Positions 1 to 14,612 of a stretch of 64,000 nt of DNA are shown here, piece by piece. The notes under the pieces were generated by a model that was not told where the DNA came from, did not search any database, and saw only the letters and a program-made list of their open reading frames with translations. Position 1 is the stretch's first letter. Each line of letters starts with the position of its first letter. The translations under genes were made by a program, and so were the position numbers. Source of the stretch: Bromus sterilis. Lineage: Eukaryota; Streptophyta; Magnoliopsida; Poales; Poaceae. Where the stretch lies: positions 2,480,001 through 2,544,000 of the forward strand of contig OX465599.1 in the NCBI GenBank assembly GCA_950022295.1. Direction: 5' to 3'.

Positions 1-1622
1 AAAACTCGCAATTTTGGCAGATTCTGGCCTGTTTCATGGGCTATTAATCACAGTTACATGGGCTATTAATCATCGTTTTGGATCCCTAGAGTGATTTCCA
101 TCATTGAAGAACCCAGGGTGCATTTACGTGCCGGTTATCAACACTCGCAGTTTTGGCAGATTCTGGGTTGTTTCATGGGCTATTAATTACCGTTTTGGGT
201 CCCCGGAGTGATTTCCACCATTGACGAACCCCAGGGTGCATTTACGTGCCGGTCATCAATACTCGCAGTTTTGGCCGATTCTGGCCTGTTTCATGGGCTA
301 TTAATCACCGTTTTGGGTCCCCAGAGTGATTTCCTCCATTGACGAACCCCAGGGTGCATTTACGTGCCGGTCATCAACACTCGCAGTTTTGGCCGAGTCT
401 GGATTGTTTCATGGGCTATTAATCACCGTTTTGGGTCCCCGGAGTAATTTTCACAATTGACGAACCCCAGGGTGCATTTACGTGACGGTCATCAGTCCTC
501 GCACTTTTGGCCGATTCTGGCCTGTTTCATGGGCTATTAATCACCGTTACATGGGCTATTAAACACCGTTTTGGGTCCCCGGAGTGATTTCCACGATTGA
601 CGAACCCCAGGGTGCATTTACGTGCCGGTCATCAACACTCACAGTTTTGGCCCGATTCTGGGTTGTTTCATGGGCTATTAATCACCGTTTTGGGTCCCCG
701 GAGTGATTTCCACCATTGACGAACCCCAGGGTGCATTTACGTGCCGGTTATCAACACTTGCAGTTTTGGCTGATTCTGGCCTGTTTCATGGGCTATTAAT
801 CACCGTTTTGGGTCCCCGGAGTGATTTCCACCAGTGACGAACCCCAGGGTGCATTTATGTGCCGGTCATCAACACTCGCAGTTGTGGCCGATTCTGGCCT
901 GTTTCATGGGCTATTAATCACCGTTTTGGGTCCCCGGAGTGATTTCCACCATTGACGAACCCCAGGGTGCATTTACGTGCTGGTCATCAACACTCGCAGT
1001 TTTGGCAGATTCTGGGTTGTTTAATGGGCTATTAATCACCGTTTTGGGTCCCCGAAGTGATTTTCACAATTGACGAACCCTAGGGTGCATTTACGTAACG
1101 GTCATCAGTCCTCGCACTTTTGGCCGATTCTGGCCTGTTTCATGGGCTATTAATCACCGTTACATGGGCTATTAATCACCGTTTTGGGTCCCCGGAGTGA
1201 TTTCCACCAGTGACGAACCCCAGGGTGCATTTACGTGCCGGTCATCAACACTCGCAGTTTTGGCCGATCCTGGCCTGTTTCATGGGGTATTAATCACCGT
1301 TACATGGGCTATTAATCACCGTTTTGGGTCCCCGGAGTGATTTCCACCATTGACGAACCCCAGGGTGCATTTACGTGCCGGTCATCAACACTCGCAGTTT
1401 TGGCCGATTCTGGCCTGCTTCATGGGCTATTAATCACCGTTTTGGGTCCCCGGAGTGATTTCCACCATTGACGAACCCCAGGGTGCATTTACGTGTCGGT
1501 CATCAACACTCGCAGTTTTGGCCGATTCTGGCCTGTTTCATGGGCTATTAATCACCGTTTTGGGTCCCCGGAGTGATTTCCACCATTGACGAACCCCAGG
1601 GTGCATTTACGTGCCGGTCATC
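1..1622 (+). repeat. Region A, 13-mer block (1,622 bp)
   Basis: The block runs from AAAACTCGCAATTTTGG to just before the same string at 1623. Its length equals 13 short monomers plus four 22-bp additions. The first part, to about 640, matches 15622 to about 16260 at a constant offset of 15,620 after one single-base deletion. It shares private variants with that copy, such as GGAGTAATTTT and TTAAACACC. It also resembles 1623 to about 2320 but with more differences. The 5' part of the parent HOR is outside the window. Confidence 0.8.
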
Positions 1623-4600
1623 AAAACTCGCAATTTTGGCAGATTCTGGCCTGTTTCATGGGCTATTAATCACAGTTACATGGGCTATTAATCATCGTTT
1701 TGGATCCCTAGAGTGATTTCCATCATTGAAGAACCCAGGGTGCATTTACGTGCCGGTTATCAACACTCGCAGTTTTGGCAGATTCTGGGTTGTTTCATGG
1801 GCTATTAATTACCGTTTTGGGTCCCCGGAGTGATTTCCACCATTGACGAACCCCAGGGTGCATTTACGTGCCGGTCATCAATACTCGCAGTTTTGGCCGA
1901 TTCTGGCCTGTTTCATGGGCTATTAATCACCGTTTTGGGTCCCCAGAGTGATTTCCTCCATTGACGAACCCCAGGGTGCATTTACGTGCCGGTCATCAAC
2001 ACTCACAGTTTTGGCCGATTCTGGATTGTTTCATGGGCTATTAATCACCGTTTTGGGTCCCCGGAGTGATTTTCACAATTGACGAACCCCAGGGTGCATT
2101 TACGTGACGGTCATCAGTCCTCGCACTTTTGGCCGATTCTGGCCTGTTTCATGGGCTATTAATCACCGTTACATGGGCTATTAATCACCGTTTTGGGTCC
2201 CCGAAGTGATTTCCACCATTGACGAACCCCAGGGTGCATTTACGTGCCGGTCATCAACACTCACAGTTTTGGCCGATTCTGGGTTGTTTCATGGGCTATT
2301 AATCACCGTTTTGGGTCCCCGGAGTGATTTCCACAATTGACGAACCCCAGGGTGCATTTACGTGACGGTCATCAGTCCTCGCACTTTTGGCCGATTCTGG
2401 CCTGTTTCATGGGCTATTAATCACCGTTACATGGGCTATTAATCACCGTTTTGGGTCCCCGGAGTGATTTCCACGATTGACGAACCCCAGGGTGCATTTA
2501 CGTGCCGGTCATCAACACTCGCAGTTTTGGCCGATTCTGGCCTGTTTCATGGGCTATTAATCACCGTTTTGGGTCCCCGGAGTGATTTCCACCATTGACG
2601 AACCCCAGGGTGCATTTACGTGCCGGTCATCAAAACTCGTAATTTTGGCCGATTCTGGCCTGTTTCATGGGCTATTAATCACAGTTACATGGGCTATTAA
2701 TCATCGTTTTGGATCCCCAGAGTGATTTCCATCATTGAAGAACCCAGGGTGCATTTACGTTCCGGTTATCAACACTCGCAGTTTTGGCAGATTCTGGGTT
2801 GTTTCATGGGCTATTAATCACCGTTACATGGGCTATTAATCACCGTTTTGGGTCCCCGGAGTGATTTCCACCATTGACGAACCCCAGGGTGCATTTACGT
2901 GCCGGTCATCAAAACTCGCAATTTTGGCAGATTCTGGCCTGTTTCATGGGCTATTAATCACAGTTACATGGGCTATTAATCATCGTTTTGGATCCCTAGA
3001 GTGATTTCCATCATTGAAGAACCCAGGGTGCATTTACGTGCCGGTTATCAACACTCGCAGTTTTGGCAGATTCTGGGTTGTTTCATGGGCTATTAATTAC
3101 CGTTTTGGGTCCCCGGAGTGATTTCCACCATTGACGAACCCCAGGGTGCATTTACGTGCCGGTCATCAATACTCGCAGTTTTGGCCGATTCTGGCCTGTT
3201 TCATGGGCTATTAATCACCGTTTTGGGTCCCCAGAGTGATTTCCTCCATTGACGAACCCCAGGGTGCATTTACGTGCCGGTCATCAACACTCGCAGTTTT
3301 GGCCGAGTCTGGATTGTTTCATGGGCTATTAATCACCGTTTTGGGTCCCCGGAGTGATTTTCACAATTGACGAACCCCAGGGTGCATTTACGTGACGGTC
3401 ATCAGTCCTCGCACTTTTGGCCGATTCTGGCCTGTTTCATGGGCTATTAATCACCGTTTTGGGTCCCCGGAGTGATTTCCACCATTGACGAACCCCAGGG
3501 TGCATTTATGTGCCGGTCATCAACACTCGCAGTTTTGGCCGATTCTGGCCTGTTTCATGGGCTATTAATCACCGTTTTGGGTCCCCGGAGTGATTTCCAC
3601 CATTGACGAACCCCAGGGTGCATTTACGTGCTGGTCATCAACACTCGCAGTTTTGGCAGATTCTTGGTTGTTTAATGGGCTATTAATCACCGTTTTGGGT
3701 CCCCGAAGTGATTTTCACAATTGACGAACCCTAGGGTGCATTTACGTAACGGTCATCAGTCCTCGCACTTTTGGCCGATTCTGGCCTGTTTCATGGGCTA
3801 TTAATCACCGTTACATGGGCTATTAATCACCGTTTTGGGTCCCCGGAGTGATTTCCACCATTGACGAACCCCAGGGTGCATTTACGTGCCGGTCATCAAC
3901 ACTCGCAGTTTTGGCCGATTCTGGGTTGTTTCATGGGCTATTAATCACCGTTTTGGGTCCCCGGAGTGATTTCCACCATTGACGAACCCCAGGGTGCATT
4001 TACGTGCCGGTCATCAACGCTCACAGTTTTGGCCGATTCGGGGTTGTTTCATGGGCTATTAATCACCGTTTTGGGTCCCCGGAGTGATTTTCACAATTGA
4101 CGAACCCTAGGGTGCATTTACGTGCCGGTCATCAAAACTCGCAATTTTGGCCGATTCTGGCCTGTTTCATGGGCTATTAATCACAGTTACATGGGCTATT
4201 AATCATCGTTTTGGATCCCCAGAGTGATTTCCATCATTGAAGAACCCAGGGTGCATTTACGTTCCGGTTATCAACACTCGCAGTTTTGGCAGATTCTGGG
4301 TTGTTTCATGGGCTATTAATCACCGTTACATGGGCTATTAATCACCGTTTTGGGTCCCCGGAGTGATTTCCACCATTGACGAACCCCAGGGTGCATTTAC
4401 GTGCCGGTCATCAAAACTCGCAATTTTGGCAGATTCTGGCCTGTTTCATGGGCTATTAATCACAGTTACATGGGCTATTAATCATCGTTTTGGATCCCTA
4501 GAGTGATTTCCATCATTGAAGAACCCAGGGTGCATTTACGTGCCGGTTATCAACACTCGCAGTTTTGGCAGATTCTGGGTTGTTTCATGGGCTATTAATT

Positions 4601-4787
4601 ACCGTTTTGGGTCCCCGGAGTGATTTCCACCATTGACGAACCCCAGGGTGCATTTACGTGTCGGTCATCAACACTCGCAGTTTTGGCCGATTCTGGCCTG
4701 TTTCATGGGCTATTAATCACCGTTTTGGGTCCCCGGAGTGATTTCCACCATTGACGAACCCCAGGGTGCATTTACGTGCCGGTCATC
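1623..4787 (+). repeat. Region A, 25-mer HOR (3,165 bp)
   Basis: GGATCC markers at 1703, 2712 and 2991 recur at 4868, 5877 and 6156, each 3,165 bp on, so 1623 to about 4122 is repeated at 4788 to about 7287. The length fits 25 monomers with 10 long. From about 4123 the two copies part: this copy continues with a second instance of the 2632-type segment (markers 4214 and 4493, spaced 279 bp as at 2712 and 2991), whereas the downstream copy continues with a GTAACGGTCATCAG monomer. This is a junction between register-shifted HORs. Confidence 0.82.
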
Positions 4788-5796
4788 AAAACTCGCAATT
4801 TTGGCAGATTCTGGCCTGTTTCATGGGCTATTAATCACAGTTACATGGGCTATTAATCATCGTTTTGGATCCCTAGAGTGATTTCCATCATTGAAGAACC
4901 CAGGGTGCATTTACGTGCCGGTTATCAACACTCGCAGTTTTGGCAGATTCTGGGTTGTTTCATGGGCTATTAATTACCGTTTTGGGTCCCCGGAGTGATT
5001 TCCACCATTGACGAACCCCAGGGTGCATTTACGTGCCGGTCATCAATACTCGCAGTTTTGGCCGATTCTGGCCTGTTTCATGGGCTATTAATCACCGTTT
5101 TGGGTCCCCAGAGTGATTTCCTCCATTGACGAACCCCAGGGTGCATTTACGTGCCGGTCATCAACACTCACAGTTTTGGCCGATTCTGGATTGTTTCATG
5201 GGCTATTAATCACCGTTTTGGGTCCCCGGAGTGATTTTCACAATTGACGAACCCCAGGGTGCATTTACGTGACGGTCATCAGTCCTCGCACTTTTGGCCG
5301 ATTCTGGCCTGTTTCATGGGCTATTAATCACCGTTACATGGGCTATTAATCACCGTTTTGGGTCCCCGAAGTGATTTCCACCATTGACGAACCCCAGGGT
5401 GCATTTACGTGCCGGTCATCAACACTCACAGTTTTGGCCGATTCTGGGTTGTTTCATGGGCTATTAATCACCGTTTTGGGTCCCCGGAGTGATTTCCACA
5501 ATTGACGAACCCCAGGGTGCATTTACGTGACGGTCATCAGTCCTCGCACTTTTGGCCGATTCTGGCCTGTTTCATGGGCTATTAATCACCGTTACATGGG
5601 CTATTAATCACCGTTTTGGGTCCCCGGAGTGATTTCCACGATTGACGAACCCCAGGGTGCATTTACGTGCCGGTCATCAACACTCGCAGTTTTGGCCGAT
5701 TCTGGCCTGTTTCATGGGCTATTAATCACCGTTTTGGGTCCCCGGAGTGATTTCCACCATTGACGAACCCCAGGGTGCATTTACGTGCCGGTCATC
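4788..5796 (+). repeat. Region A, 1,009-bp 8-mer segment
   Basis: This copy of 1623-2631 is at offset 3,165 and is followed directly by the 3,400-bp HOR phase. The 1,009-bp spacing between successive AAAACTCG monomers is also found at 1623 to 2632 and 14613 to 15622, so it is a stable sub-block of eight monomers with three long ones. Confidence 0.8.
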
Positions 5797-8700
5797 AAAA
5801 CTCGTAATTTTGGCCGATTCTGGCCTGTTTCATGGGCTATTAATCACAGTTACATGGGCTATTAATCATCGTTTTGGATCCCCAGAGTGATTTCCATCAT
5901 TGAAGAACCCAGGGTGCATTTACGTTCCGGTTATCAACACTCGCAGTTTTGGCAGATTCTGGGTTGTTTCATGGGCTATTAATCACCGTTACATGGGCTA
6001 TTAATCACCGTTTTGGGTCCCCGGAGTGATTTCCACCATTGACGAACCCCAGGGTGCATTTACGTGCCGGTCATCAAAACTCGCAATTTTGGCAGATTCT
6101 GGCCTGTTTCATGGGCTATTAATCACAGTTACATGGGCTATTAATCATCGTTTTGGATCCCTAGAGTGATTTCCATCATTGAAGAACCCAGGGTGCATTT
6201 ACGTGCCGGTTATCAACACTCGCAGTTTTGGCAGATTCTGGGTTGTTTCATGGGCTATTAATTACCGTTTTGGGTCCCCGGAGTGATTTCCACCATTGAC
6301 GAACCCCAGGGTGCATTTACGTGCCGGTCATCAATACTCGCAGTTTTGGCCGATTCTGGCCTGTTTCATGGGCTATTAATCACCGTTTTGGGTCCCCAGA
6401 GTGATTTCCTCCATTGACGAACCCCAGGGTGCATTTACGTGCCGGTCATCAACACTCGCAGTTTTGGCCGAGTCTGGATTGTTTCATGGGCTATTAATCA
6501 CCGTTTTGGGTCCCCGGAGTGATTTTCACAATTGACGAACCCCAGGGTGCATTTACGTGACGGTCATCAGTCCTCGCACTTTTGGCCGATTCTGGCCTGT
6601 TTCATGGGCTATTAATCACCGTTTTGGGTCCCCGGAGTGATTTCCACCATTGACGAACCCCAGGGTGCATTTATGTGCCGGTCATCAACACTCGCAGTTT
6701 TGGCCGATTCTGGCCTGTTTCATGGGCTATTAATCACCGTTTTGGGTCCCCGGAGTGATTTCCACCATTGACGAACCCCAGGGTGCATTTACGTGCTGGT
6801 CATCAACACTCGCAGTTTTGGCAGATTCTTGGTTGTTTAATGGGCTATTAATCACCGTTTTGGGTCCCCGAAGTGATTTTCACAATTGACGAACCCTAGG
6901 GTGCATTTACGTAACGGTCATCAGTCCTCGCACTTTTGGCCGATTCTGGCCTGTTTCATGGGCTATTAATCACCGTTACATGGGCTATTAATCACCGTTT
7001 TGGGTCCCCGGAGTGATTTCCACCATTGACGAACCCCAGGGTGCATTTACGTGCCGGTCATCAACACTCGCAGTTTTGGCCGATTCTGGGTTGTTTCATG
7101 GGCTATTAATCACCGTTTTGGGTCCCCGGAGTGATTTCCACCATTGACGAACCCCAGGGTGCATTTACGTGCCGGTCATCAACGCTCACAGTTTTGGCCG
7201 ATTCGGGGTTGTTTCATGGGCTATTAATCACCGTTTTGGGTCCCCGGAGTGATTTTCACAATTGACGAACCCTAGGGTGCATTTACGTAACGGTCATCAG
7301 TCCTCGCACTTTTGGCCGATTCTGGCCTGTTTCATGGGCTATTAATCACCGTTACATGGGCTATTAATCACCGTTTTGGGTCCCCGAAGTGATTTCCATC
7401 ATTGAAGAACCCAGGGTGCATTTACGTGCCGGTTATCAACACTCGCAGTTTTGGCCGATTCTGGCCTGTTTCATGAGCTATTAATCACCGTTTTGGGTCC
7501 CCGGAGTGATTTCCACCATTGACGAACCCCAGGGTGCATTTACGTGCCGGTCATCAACACTCACAGTTTTGGCCGATTCTGGGTTGTTTCATCGGCTATT
7601 AATCACCGTTTTGGGTCCCCGGAGTGATTTCCACAATTGACGAACCCCAGGGTGCATTTACGTGACGGTCATCAGTCCTCGCACTTTTGGCCGATTCTAG
7701 CCTGTTTCATGGGCTATTAATCACCGTTACATGGGCTATTAATCACCGTTTTGGTCCCCGGAGTGATTTCCACGATTGACGAACCCCAGGGTGCGTTTAC
7801 GTTCCGGTCATCAACACTCACAGTTTTGGCCGATTCGGGGTTGTTTCATGGGCTATTAATCACCGTTTTGGGTCCCCGGAGTGATTTCCACCATTGACGA
7901 ACCCCAGGGTGCATTTACGTGCCGGTCATCAAAACTCGCAATTTTGGCCGATTCTGGCCTGTTTCATGGGCTATTAATCACAGTTACATGGGCTATTAAT
8001 CATCGTTTTGGATCCCTAGAGTGATTTCCATCATTGAAGAACCCAGGGTGCATTTACGTGCCGGTTATCAACACTCGCAGTTTTGGCAGATTCTGGGTTG
8101 TTTCATGGGCTATTAATTACCGTTTTGGGTCCCCGGAGTGATTTCCACCATTGACGAACCCCAGGGTGCATTTACGTGTCGGTCATCAATACTCGCAGTT
8201 TTGGCCGATTCTGGCCTGTTTCATGGGCTATTAATCACCGTTACATGGGCTATTAATCACCATTTTGGGTCCCCGGAGTGATTTCCATGATTGACGAACC
8301 CCAGGGTGCATTTACGTGCCGGTCATCAACACTCACAGTTTTGGCCGATTCTGGGTTGTTTCATGGGCTATTAATCACCGTTTTGGGTCCCCGGAGTGAT
8401 TTCCACAATTGACGAACCCCAGGGTGCATTTACGTGACGGTCATCAGTCCTCGCACTTTTGGCCGATTCTAGCCTGTTTCATGGGCTATTAATCACCGTT
8501 ACATGGGCTATTAATCACCGTTTTGGGTCCCCGGAGTGATTTCCACGATTGACGAACCCCAGGGTGCATTTACGTTCCGGTCATCAACACTCACAGTTTT
8601 GGCCGATTCGGGGTTGTTTCATGGGCTATTAATCACCGTTTTGGGTCCCCGGAGTGATTTCCACCATTGACGAACCTCAGGGTGCATTTACGTGCAGGTC

Positions 8701-9196
8701 ATCAAAACTCGCAATTTTGGCAGATTCTGGCCTGTTTCATGGGCTATTAATCACAGTTACATGGGCTATTAATCATCGTTTTGGATCCCTAGAGTGATTT
8801 CCATCATTGAAGAACCCAGGGTGCATTTACGTGCCGGTTATCAACACTCGCAGTTTTGGCAGATTCTGGGTTGTTTCATGGGCTATTAATTACCGTTTTG
8901 GGTCCCCGGAGTGATTTCCACCATTGACGAACCCCAGGGTGCATTTACGTGCCGGTCATCAATACTCGCAGTTTTGGCCGATTCTGGCCTGTTTCATGGG
9001 CTATTAATCACCGTTTTGGGTCCCCGGAGTGATTTTCACAATTGACGAACCCCAGGGTGCATTTACGTGACGGTCATCAGTCCTCGCACTTTTGGCCGAT
9101 TCTGGCCTGTTTCATGGGCTATTAATCACCGTTTTGGGTCCCCGGAGTGATTTCCACCATTGACGAACCCCAGGGTGCATTTACGTGCCGGTCATC
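5797..9196 (+). repeat. Region A, 27-mer HOR copy 1 (3,400 bp)
   Basis: Markers at 5877, 6156, 8011 and 8784 recur 3,399-3,400 bp later. Further private markers, such as TTTCATGAGC near 7470 and TTTCATCGGC near 7590, appear at the same offset. By eye it differs from copy 2 at only a few places: GGGTTG versus GGCCTG at about 7090, CCATGATTG versus CCACGATTG at about 8287, and one extra C near 7646. Its first 1.49 kb also matches 2632 to about 4122. Confidence 0.88.
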
Positions 9197-12100
9197 AAAA
9201 CTCGCAATTTTGGCCGATTCTGGCCTGTTTCATGGGCTATTAATCACAGTTACATGGGCTATTAATCATCGTTTTGGATCCCCAGAGTGATTTCCATCAT
9301 TGAAGAACCCAGGGTGCATTTACGTTCCGGTTATCAACACTCGCAGTTTTGGCAGATTCTGGGTTGTTTCATGGGCTATTAATCACCGTTACATGGGCTA
9401 TTAATCACCGTTTTGGGTCCCCGGAGTGATTTCCACCATTGACGAACCCCAGGGTGCATTTACGTGCCGGTCATCAAAACTCGCAATTTTGGCAGATTCT
9501 GGCCTGTTTCATGGGCTATTAATCACAGTTACATGGGCTATTAATCATCGTTTTGGATCCCTAGAGTGATTTCCATCATTGAAGAACCCAGGGTGCATTT
9601 ACGTGCCGGTTATCAACACTCGCAGTTTTGGCAGATTCTGGGTTGTTTCATGGGCTATTAATTACCGTTTTGGGTCCCCGGAGTGATTTCCACCATTGAC
9701 GAACCCCAGGGTGCATTTACGTGCCGGTCATCAATACTCGCAGTTTTGGCCGATTCTGGCCTGTTTCATGGGCTATTAATCACCGTTTTGGGTCCCCAGA
9801 GTGATTTCCTCCATTGACGAACCCCAGGGTGCATTTACGTGCCGGTCATCAACACTCGCAGTTTTGGCCGAGTCTGGATTGTTTCATGGGCTATTAATCA
9901 CCGTTTTGGGTCCCCGGAGTGATTTTCACAATTGACGAACCCCAGGGTGCATTTACGTGACGGTCATCAGTCCTCGCACTTTTGGCCGATTCTGGCCTGT
10001 TTCATGGGCTATTAATCACCGTTTTGGGTCCCCGGAGTGATTTCCACCATTGACGAACCCCAGGGTGCATTTATGTGCCGGTCATCAACACTCGCAGTTT
10101 TGGCCGATTCTGGCCTGTTTCATGGGCTATTAATCACCGTTTTGGGTCCCCGGAGTGATTTCCACCATTGACGAACCCCAGGGTGCATTTACGTGCTGGT
10201 CATCAACACTCGCAGTTTTGGCAGATTCTTGGTTGTTTAATGGGCTATTAATCACCGTTTTGGGTCCCCGAAGTGATTTTCACAATTGACGAACCCTAGG
10301 GTGCATTTACGTAACGGTCATCAGTCCTCGCACTTTTGGCCGATTCTGGCCTGTTTCATGGGCTATTAATCACCGTTACATGGGCTATTAATCACCGTTT
10401 TGGGTCCCCGGAGTGATTTCCACCATTGACGAACCCCAGGGTGCATTTACGTGCCGGTCATCAACACTCGCAGTTTTGGCCGATTCTGGCCTGTTTCATG
10501 GGCTATTAATCACCGTTTTGGGTCCCCGGAGTGATTTCCACCATTGACGAACCCCAGGGTGCATTTACGTGCCGGTCATCAACGCTCACAGTTTTGGCCG
10601 ATTCGGGGTTGTTTCATGGGCTATTAATCACCGTTTTGGGTCCCCGGAGTGATTTTCACAATTGACGAACCCTAGGGTGCATTTACGTAACGGTCATCAG
10701 TCCTCGCACTTTTGGCCGATTCTGGCCTGTTTCATGGGCTATTAATCACCGTTACATGGGCTATTAATCACCGTTTTGGGTCCCCGAAGTGATTTCCATC
10801 ATTGAAGAACCCAGGGTGCATTTACGTGCCGGTTATCAACACTCGCAGTTTTGGCCGATTCTGGCCTGTTTCATGAGCTATTAATCACCGTTTTGGGTCC
10901 CCGGAGTGATTTCCACCATTGACGAACCCCAGGGTGCATTTACGTGCCGGTCATCAACACTCACAGTTTTGGCCGATTCTGGGTTGTTTCATCGGCTATT
11001 AATCACCGTTTTGGGTCCCCGGAGTGATTTCCACAATTGACGAACCCAGGGTGCATTTACGTGACGGTCATCAGTCCTCGCACTTTTGGCCGATTCTAGC
11101 CTGTTTCATGGGCTATTAATCACCGTTACATGGGCTATTAATCACCGTTTTGGTCCCCGGAGTGATTTCCACGATTGACGAACCCCAGGGTGCGTTTACG
11201 TTCCGGTCATCAACACTCACAGTTTTGGCCGATTCGGGGTTGTTTCATGGGCTATTAATCACCGTTTTGGGTCCCCGGAGTGATTTCCACCATTGACGAA
11301 CCCCAGGGTGCATTTACGTGCCGGTCATCAAAACTCGCAATTTTGGCCGATTCTGGCCTGTTTCATGGGCTATTAATCACAGTTACATGGGCTATTAATC
11401 ATCGTTTTGGATCCCTAGAGTGATTTCCATCATTGAAGAACCCAGGGTGCATTTACGTGCCGGTTATCAACACTCGCAGTTTTGGCAGATTCTGGGTTGT
11501 TTCATGGGCTATTAATTACCGTTTTGGGTCCCCGGAGTGATTTCCACCATTGACGAACCCCAGGGTGCATTTACGTGTCGGTCATCAATACTCGCAGTTT
11601 TGGCCGATTCTGGCCTGTTTCATGGGCTATTAATCACCGTTACATGGGCTATTAATCACCATTTTGGGTCCCCGGAGTGATTTCCACGATTGACGAACCC
11701 CAGGGTGCATTTACGTGCCGGTCATCAACACTCACAGTTTTGGCCGATTCTGGGTTGTTTCATGGGCTATTAATCACCGTTTTGGGTCCCCGGAGTGATT
11801 TCCACAATTGACGAACCCCAGGGTGCATTTACGTGACGGTCATCAGTCCTCGCACTTTTGGCCGATTCTAGCCTGTTTCATGGGCTATTAATCACCGTTA
11901 CATGGGCTATTAATCACCGTTTTGGGTCCCCGGAGTGATTTCCACGATTGACGAACCCCAGGGTGCATTTACGTTCCGGTCATCAACACTCACAGTTTTG
12001 GCCGATTCGGGGTTGTTTCATGGGCTATTAATCACCGTTTTGGGTCCCCGGAGTGATTTCCACCATTGACGAACCTCAGGGTGCATTTACGTGCAGGTCA

Positions 12101-12595
12101 TCAAAACTCGCAATTTTGGCAGATTCTGGCCTGTTTCATGGGCTATTAATCACAGTTACATGGGCTATTAATCATCGTTTTGGATCCCTAGAGTGATTTC
12201 CATCATTGAAGAACCCAGGGTGCATTTACGTGCCGGTTATCAACACTCGCAGTTTTGGCAGATTCTGGGTTGTTTCATGGGCTATTAATTACCGTTTTGG
12301 GTCCCCGGAGTGATTTCCACCATTGACGAACCCCAGGGTGCATTTACGTGCCGGTCATCAATACTCGCAGTTTTGGCCGATTCTGGCCTGTTTCATGGGC
12401 TATTAATCACCGTTTTGGGTCCCCGGAGTGATTTTCACAATTGACGAACCCCAGGGTGCATTTACGTGACGGTCATCAGTCCTCGCACTTTTGGCCGATT
12501 CTGGCCTGTTTCATGGGCTATTAATCACCGTTTTGGGTCCCCGGAGTGATTTCCACCATTGACGAACCCCAGGGTGCATTTACGTGCCGGTCATC
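9197..12595 (+). repeat. Region A, 27-mer HOR copy 2 (3,399 bp)
   Basis: I counted 27 occurrences of the GGGTGC(A/G)TTT block between the marker at 9277 and the one at 12676, with ten long intervals of about 140 bp. Total length agrees: 27 x 118 plus 10 x 22 less seven single-base losses gives 3,399. It is one base shorter than copy 1 because GAACCCC reads GAACCC near 11043. Confidence 0.9.
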
Positions 12596-14612
12596 AAAAC
12601 TCGCAATTTTGGCCGATTCTGGCCTGTTTCATGGGCTATTAATCACAGTTACATGGGCTATTAATCATCGTTTTGGATCCCCAGAGTGATTTCCATCATT
12701 GAAGAACCCAGGGTGCATTTACGTTCCGGTTATCAACACTCGCAGTTTTGGCAGATTCTGGGTTGTTTCATGGGCTATTAATCACCGTTACATGGGCTAT
12801 TAATCACCGTTTTGGGTCCCCGGAGTGATTTCCACCATTGACGAACCCCAGGGTGCATTTACGTGCCGGTCATCAAAACTCGCAATTTTGGCAGATTCTG
12901 GCCTGTTTCATGGGCTATTAATCACAGTTACATGGGCTATTAATCATCGTTTTGGATCCCTAGAGTGATTTCCATCATTGAAGAACCCAGGGTGCATTTA
13001 CGTGCCGGTTATCAACACTCGCAGTTTTGGCAGATTCTGGGTTGTTTCATGGGCTATTAATTACCGTTTTGGGTCCCCGGAGTGATTTCCACCATTGACG
13101 AACCCCAGGGTGCATTTACGTGCCGGTCATCAATACTCGCAGTTTTGGCCGATTCTGGCCTGTTTCATGGGCTATTAATCACCGTTTTGGGTCCCCAGAG
13201 TGATTTCCTCCATTGACGAACCCCAGGGTGCATTTACGTGCCGGTCATCAACACTCGCAGTTTTGGCCGAGTCTGGATTGTTTCATGGGCTATTAATCAC
13301 CGTTTTGGGTCCCCGGAGTGATTTTCACAATTGACGAACCCCAGGGTGCATTTACGTGACGGTCATCAGTCCTCGCACTTTTGGCCGATTCTGGCCTGTT
13401 TCATGGGCTATTAATCACCGTTTTGGGTCCCCGGAGTGATTTCCACCATTGACGAACCCCAGGGTGCATTTATGTGCCGGTCATCAACACTCGCAGTTTT
13501 GGCCGATTCTGGCCTGTTTCATGGGCTATTAATCACCGTTTTGGGTCCCCGGAGTGATTTCCACCATTGACGAACCCGAGGGTGCATTTACGTGCTGGTC
13601 ATCAACACTCGCAGTTTTGGCAGATTCTTGGTTGTTTAATGGGCTATTAATCACCGTTTTGGGTCCCCGAAGTGATTTTCACAATTGACGAACCCTAGGG
13701 TGCATTTACGTAACGGTCATCAGTCCTCGCACTTTTGGCCGATTCTGGCCTGTTTCATGGGCTATTAATCACCGTTACATGGGCTATTAATCACCGTTTT
13801 GGGTCCCCGGAGTGATTTCCACCATTGACGAACCCCAGGGTGCATTTACGTGCCGGTCATCAACACTCGCAGTTTTGGCCGATTCTGGCCTGTTTCATGG
13901 GCTATTAATCACCGTTTTGGGTCCCCGGAGTGATTTCCACCATTGACGAACCCCAGGGTGCATTTACGTGCCGGTCATCAACACTCACAGTTTTGGCCGA
14001 TTCGGGGTTGTTTCATGGGCTATTAATCACCGTTTTGGGTCCCCGGAGTGATTTTCACAATTGACGAACCCTAGGGTGCATTTACGTAACGGTCATCAGT
14101 CCTCGCACTTTTGGCCGATTCTGGCCTGTTTCATGGGCTATTAATCACCGTTACATGGGCTATTAATCACCGTTTTGGGTCCCCGGAGTGATTTCCACGA
14201 TTGACGAACCCCAGGGTGCATTTACGTGCCGGTCATCAACACTCACAGTTTTGGCCGATTCTGGGTTGTTTCATGGGCTATTAATCACCGTTTTGGGTCC
14301 CCGGAATGATTTCCACAATTGACGAACCCCAGGGTGCATTTACGTGACGGTCATCAGTCCTCGCACTTTTGGCCGATTCTAGCCTGTTTCATGGGCTATT
14401 AATCACCGTTACATGGGCTATTAATCACCGTTTTGGTCCCCGGAGTGATTTCCACGATTGACGAACCCCAGGGTGCGTTTACGTTCCGGTCATCAACACT
14501 CACAGTTTTGGCCGATTCGGGGTTGTTTCATGGGCTATTAATCACCGTTTTGGGTCCCCGGAGTGATTTCCACCATTGACGAACCCCAGGGTGCATTTAC
14601 GTGCCGGTCATC
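12596..14612 (+). repeat. Region A, 27-mer HOR copy 3, incomplete
   Basis: This follows copy 2 closely (markers 12676 and 12955 are 3,399 bp after those of copy 2). It then loses one 117-bp monomer near 14,170, the GAAGTGATTTCCATCATTG type, so its next marker, 14693, is only 3,283 bp after 11410. Similarity to copy 2 continues to about 14,905, then switches to a different order of monomers. The CCCC run shortened in copy 2 is intact here. Confidence 0.82.

Noticed and set aside
11030..11060. One-base losses in CCCC runs as sequencing error
   Set aside because: Some could be errors (near 11043 or 39108), but most GAACCC variants recur at the same HOR position in several copies, so they are inherited.
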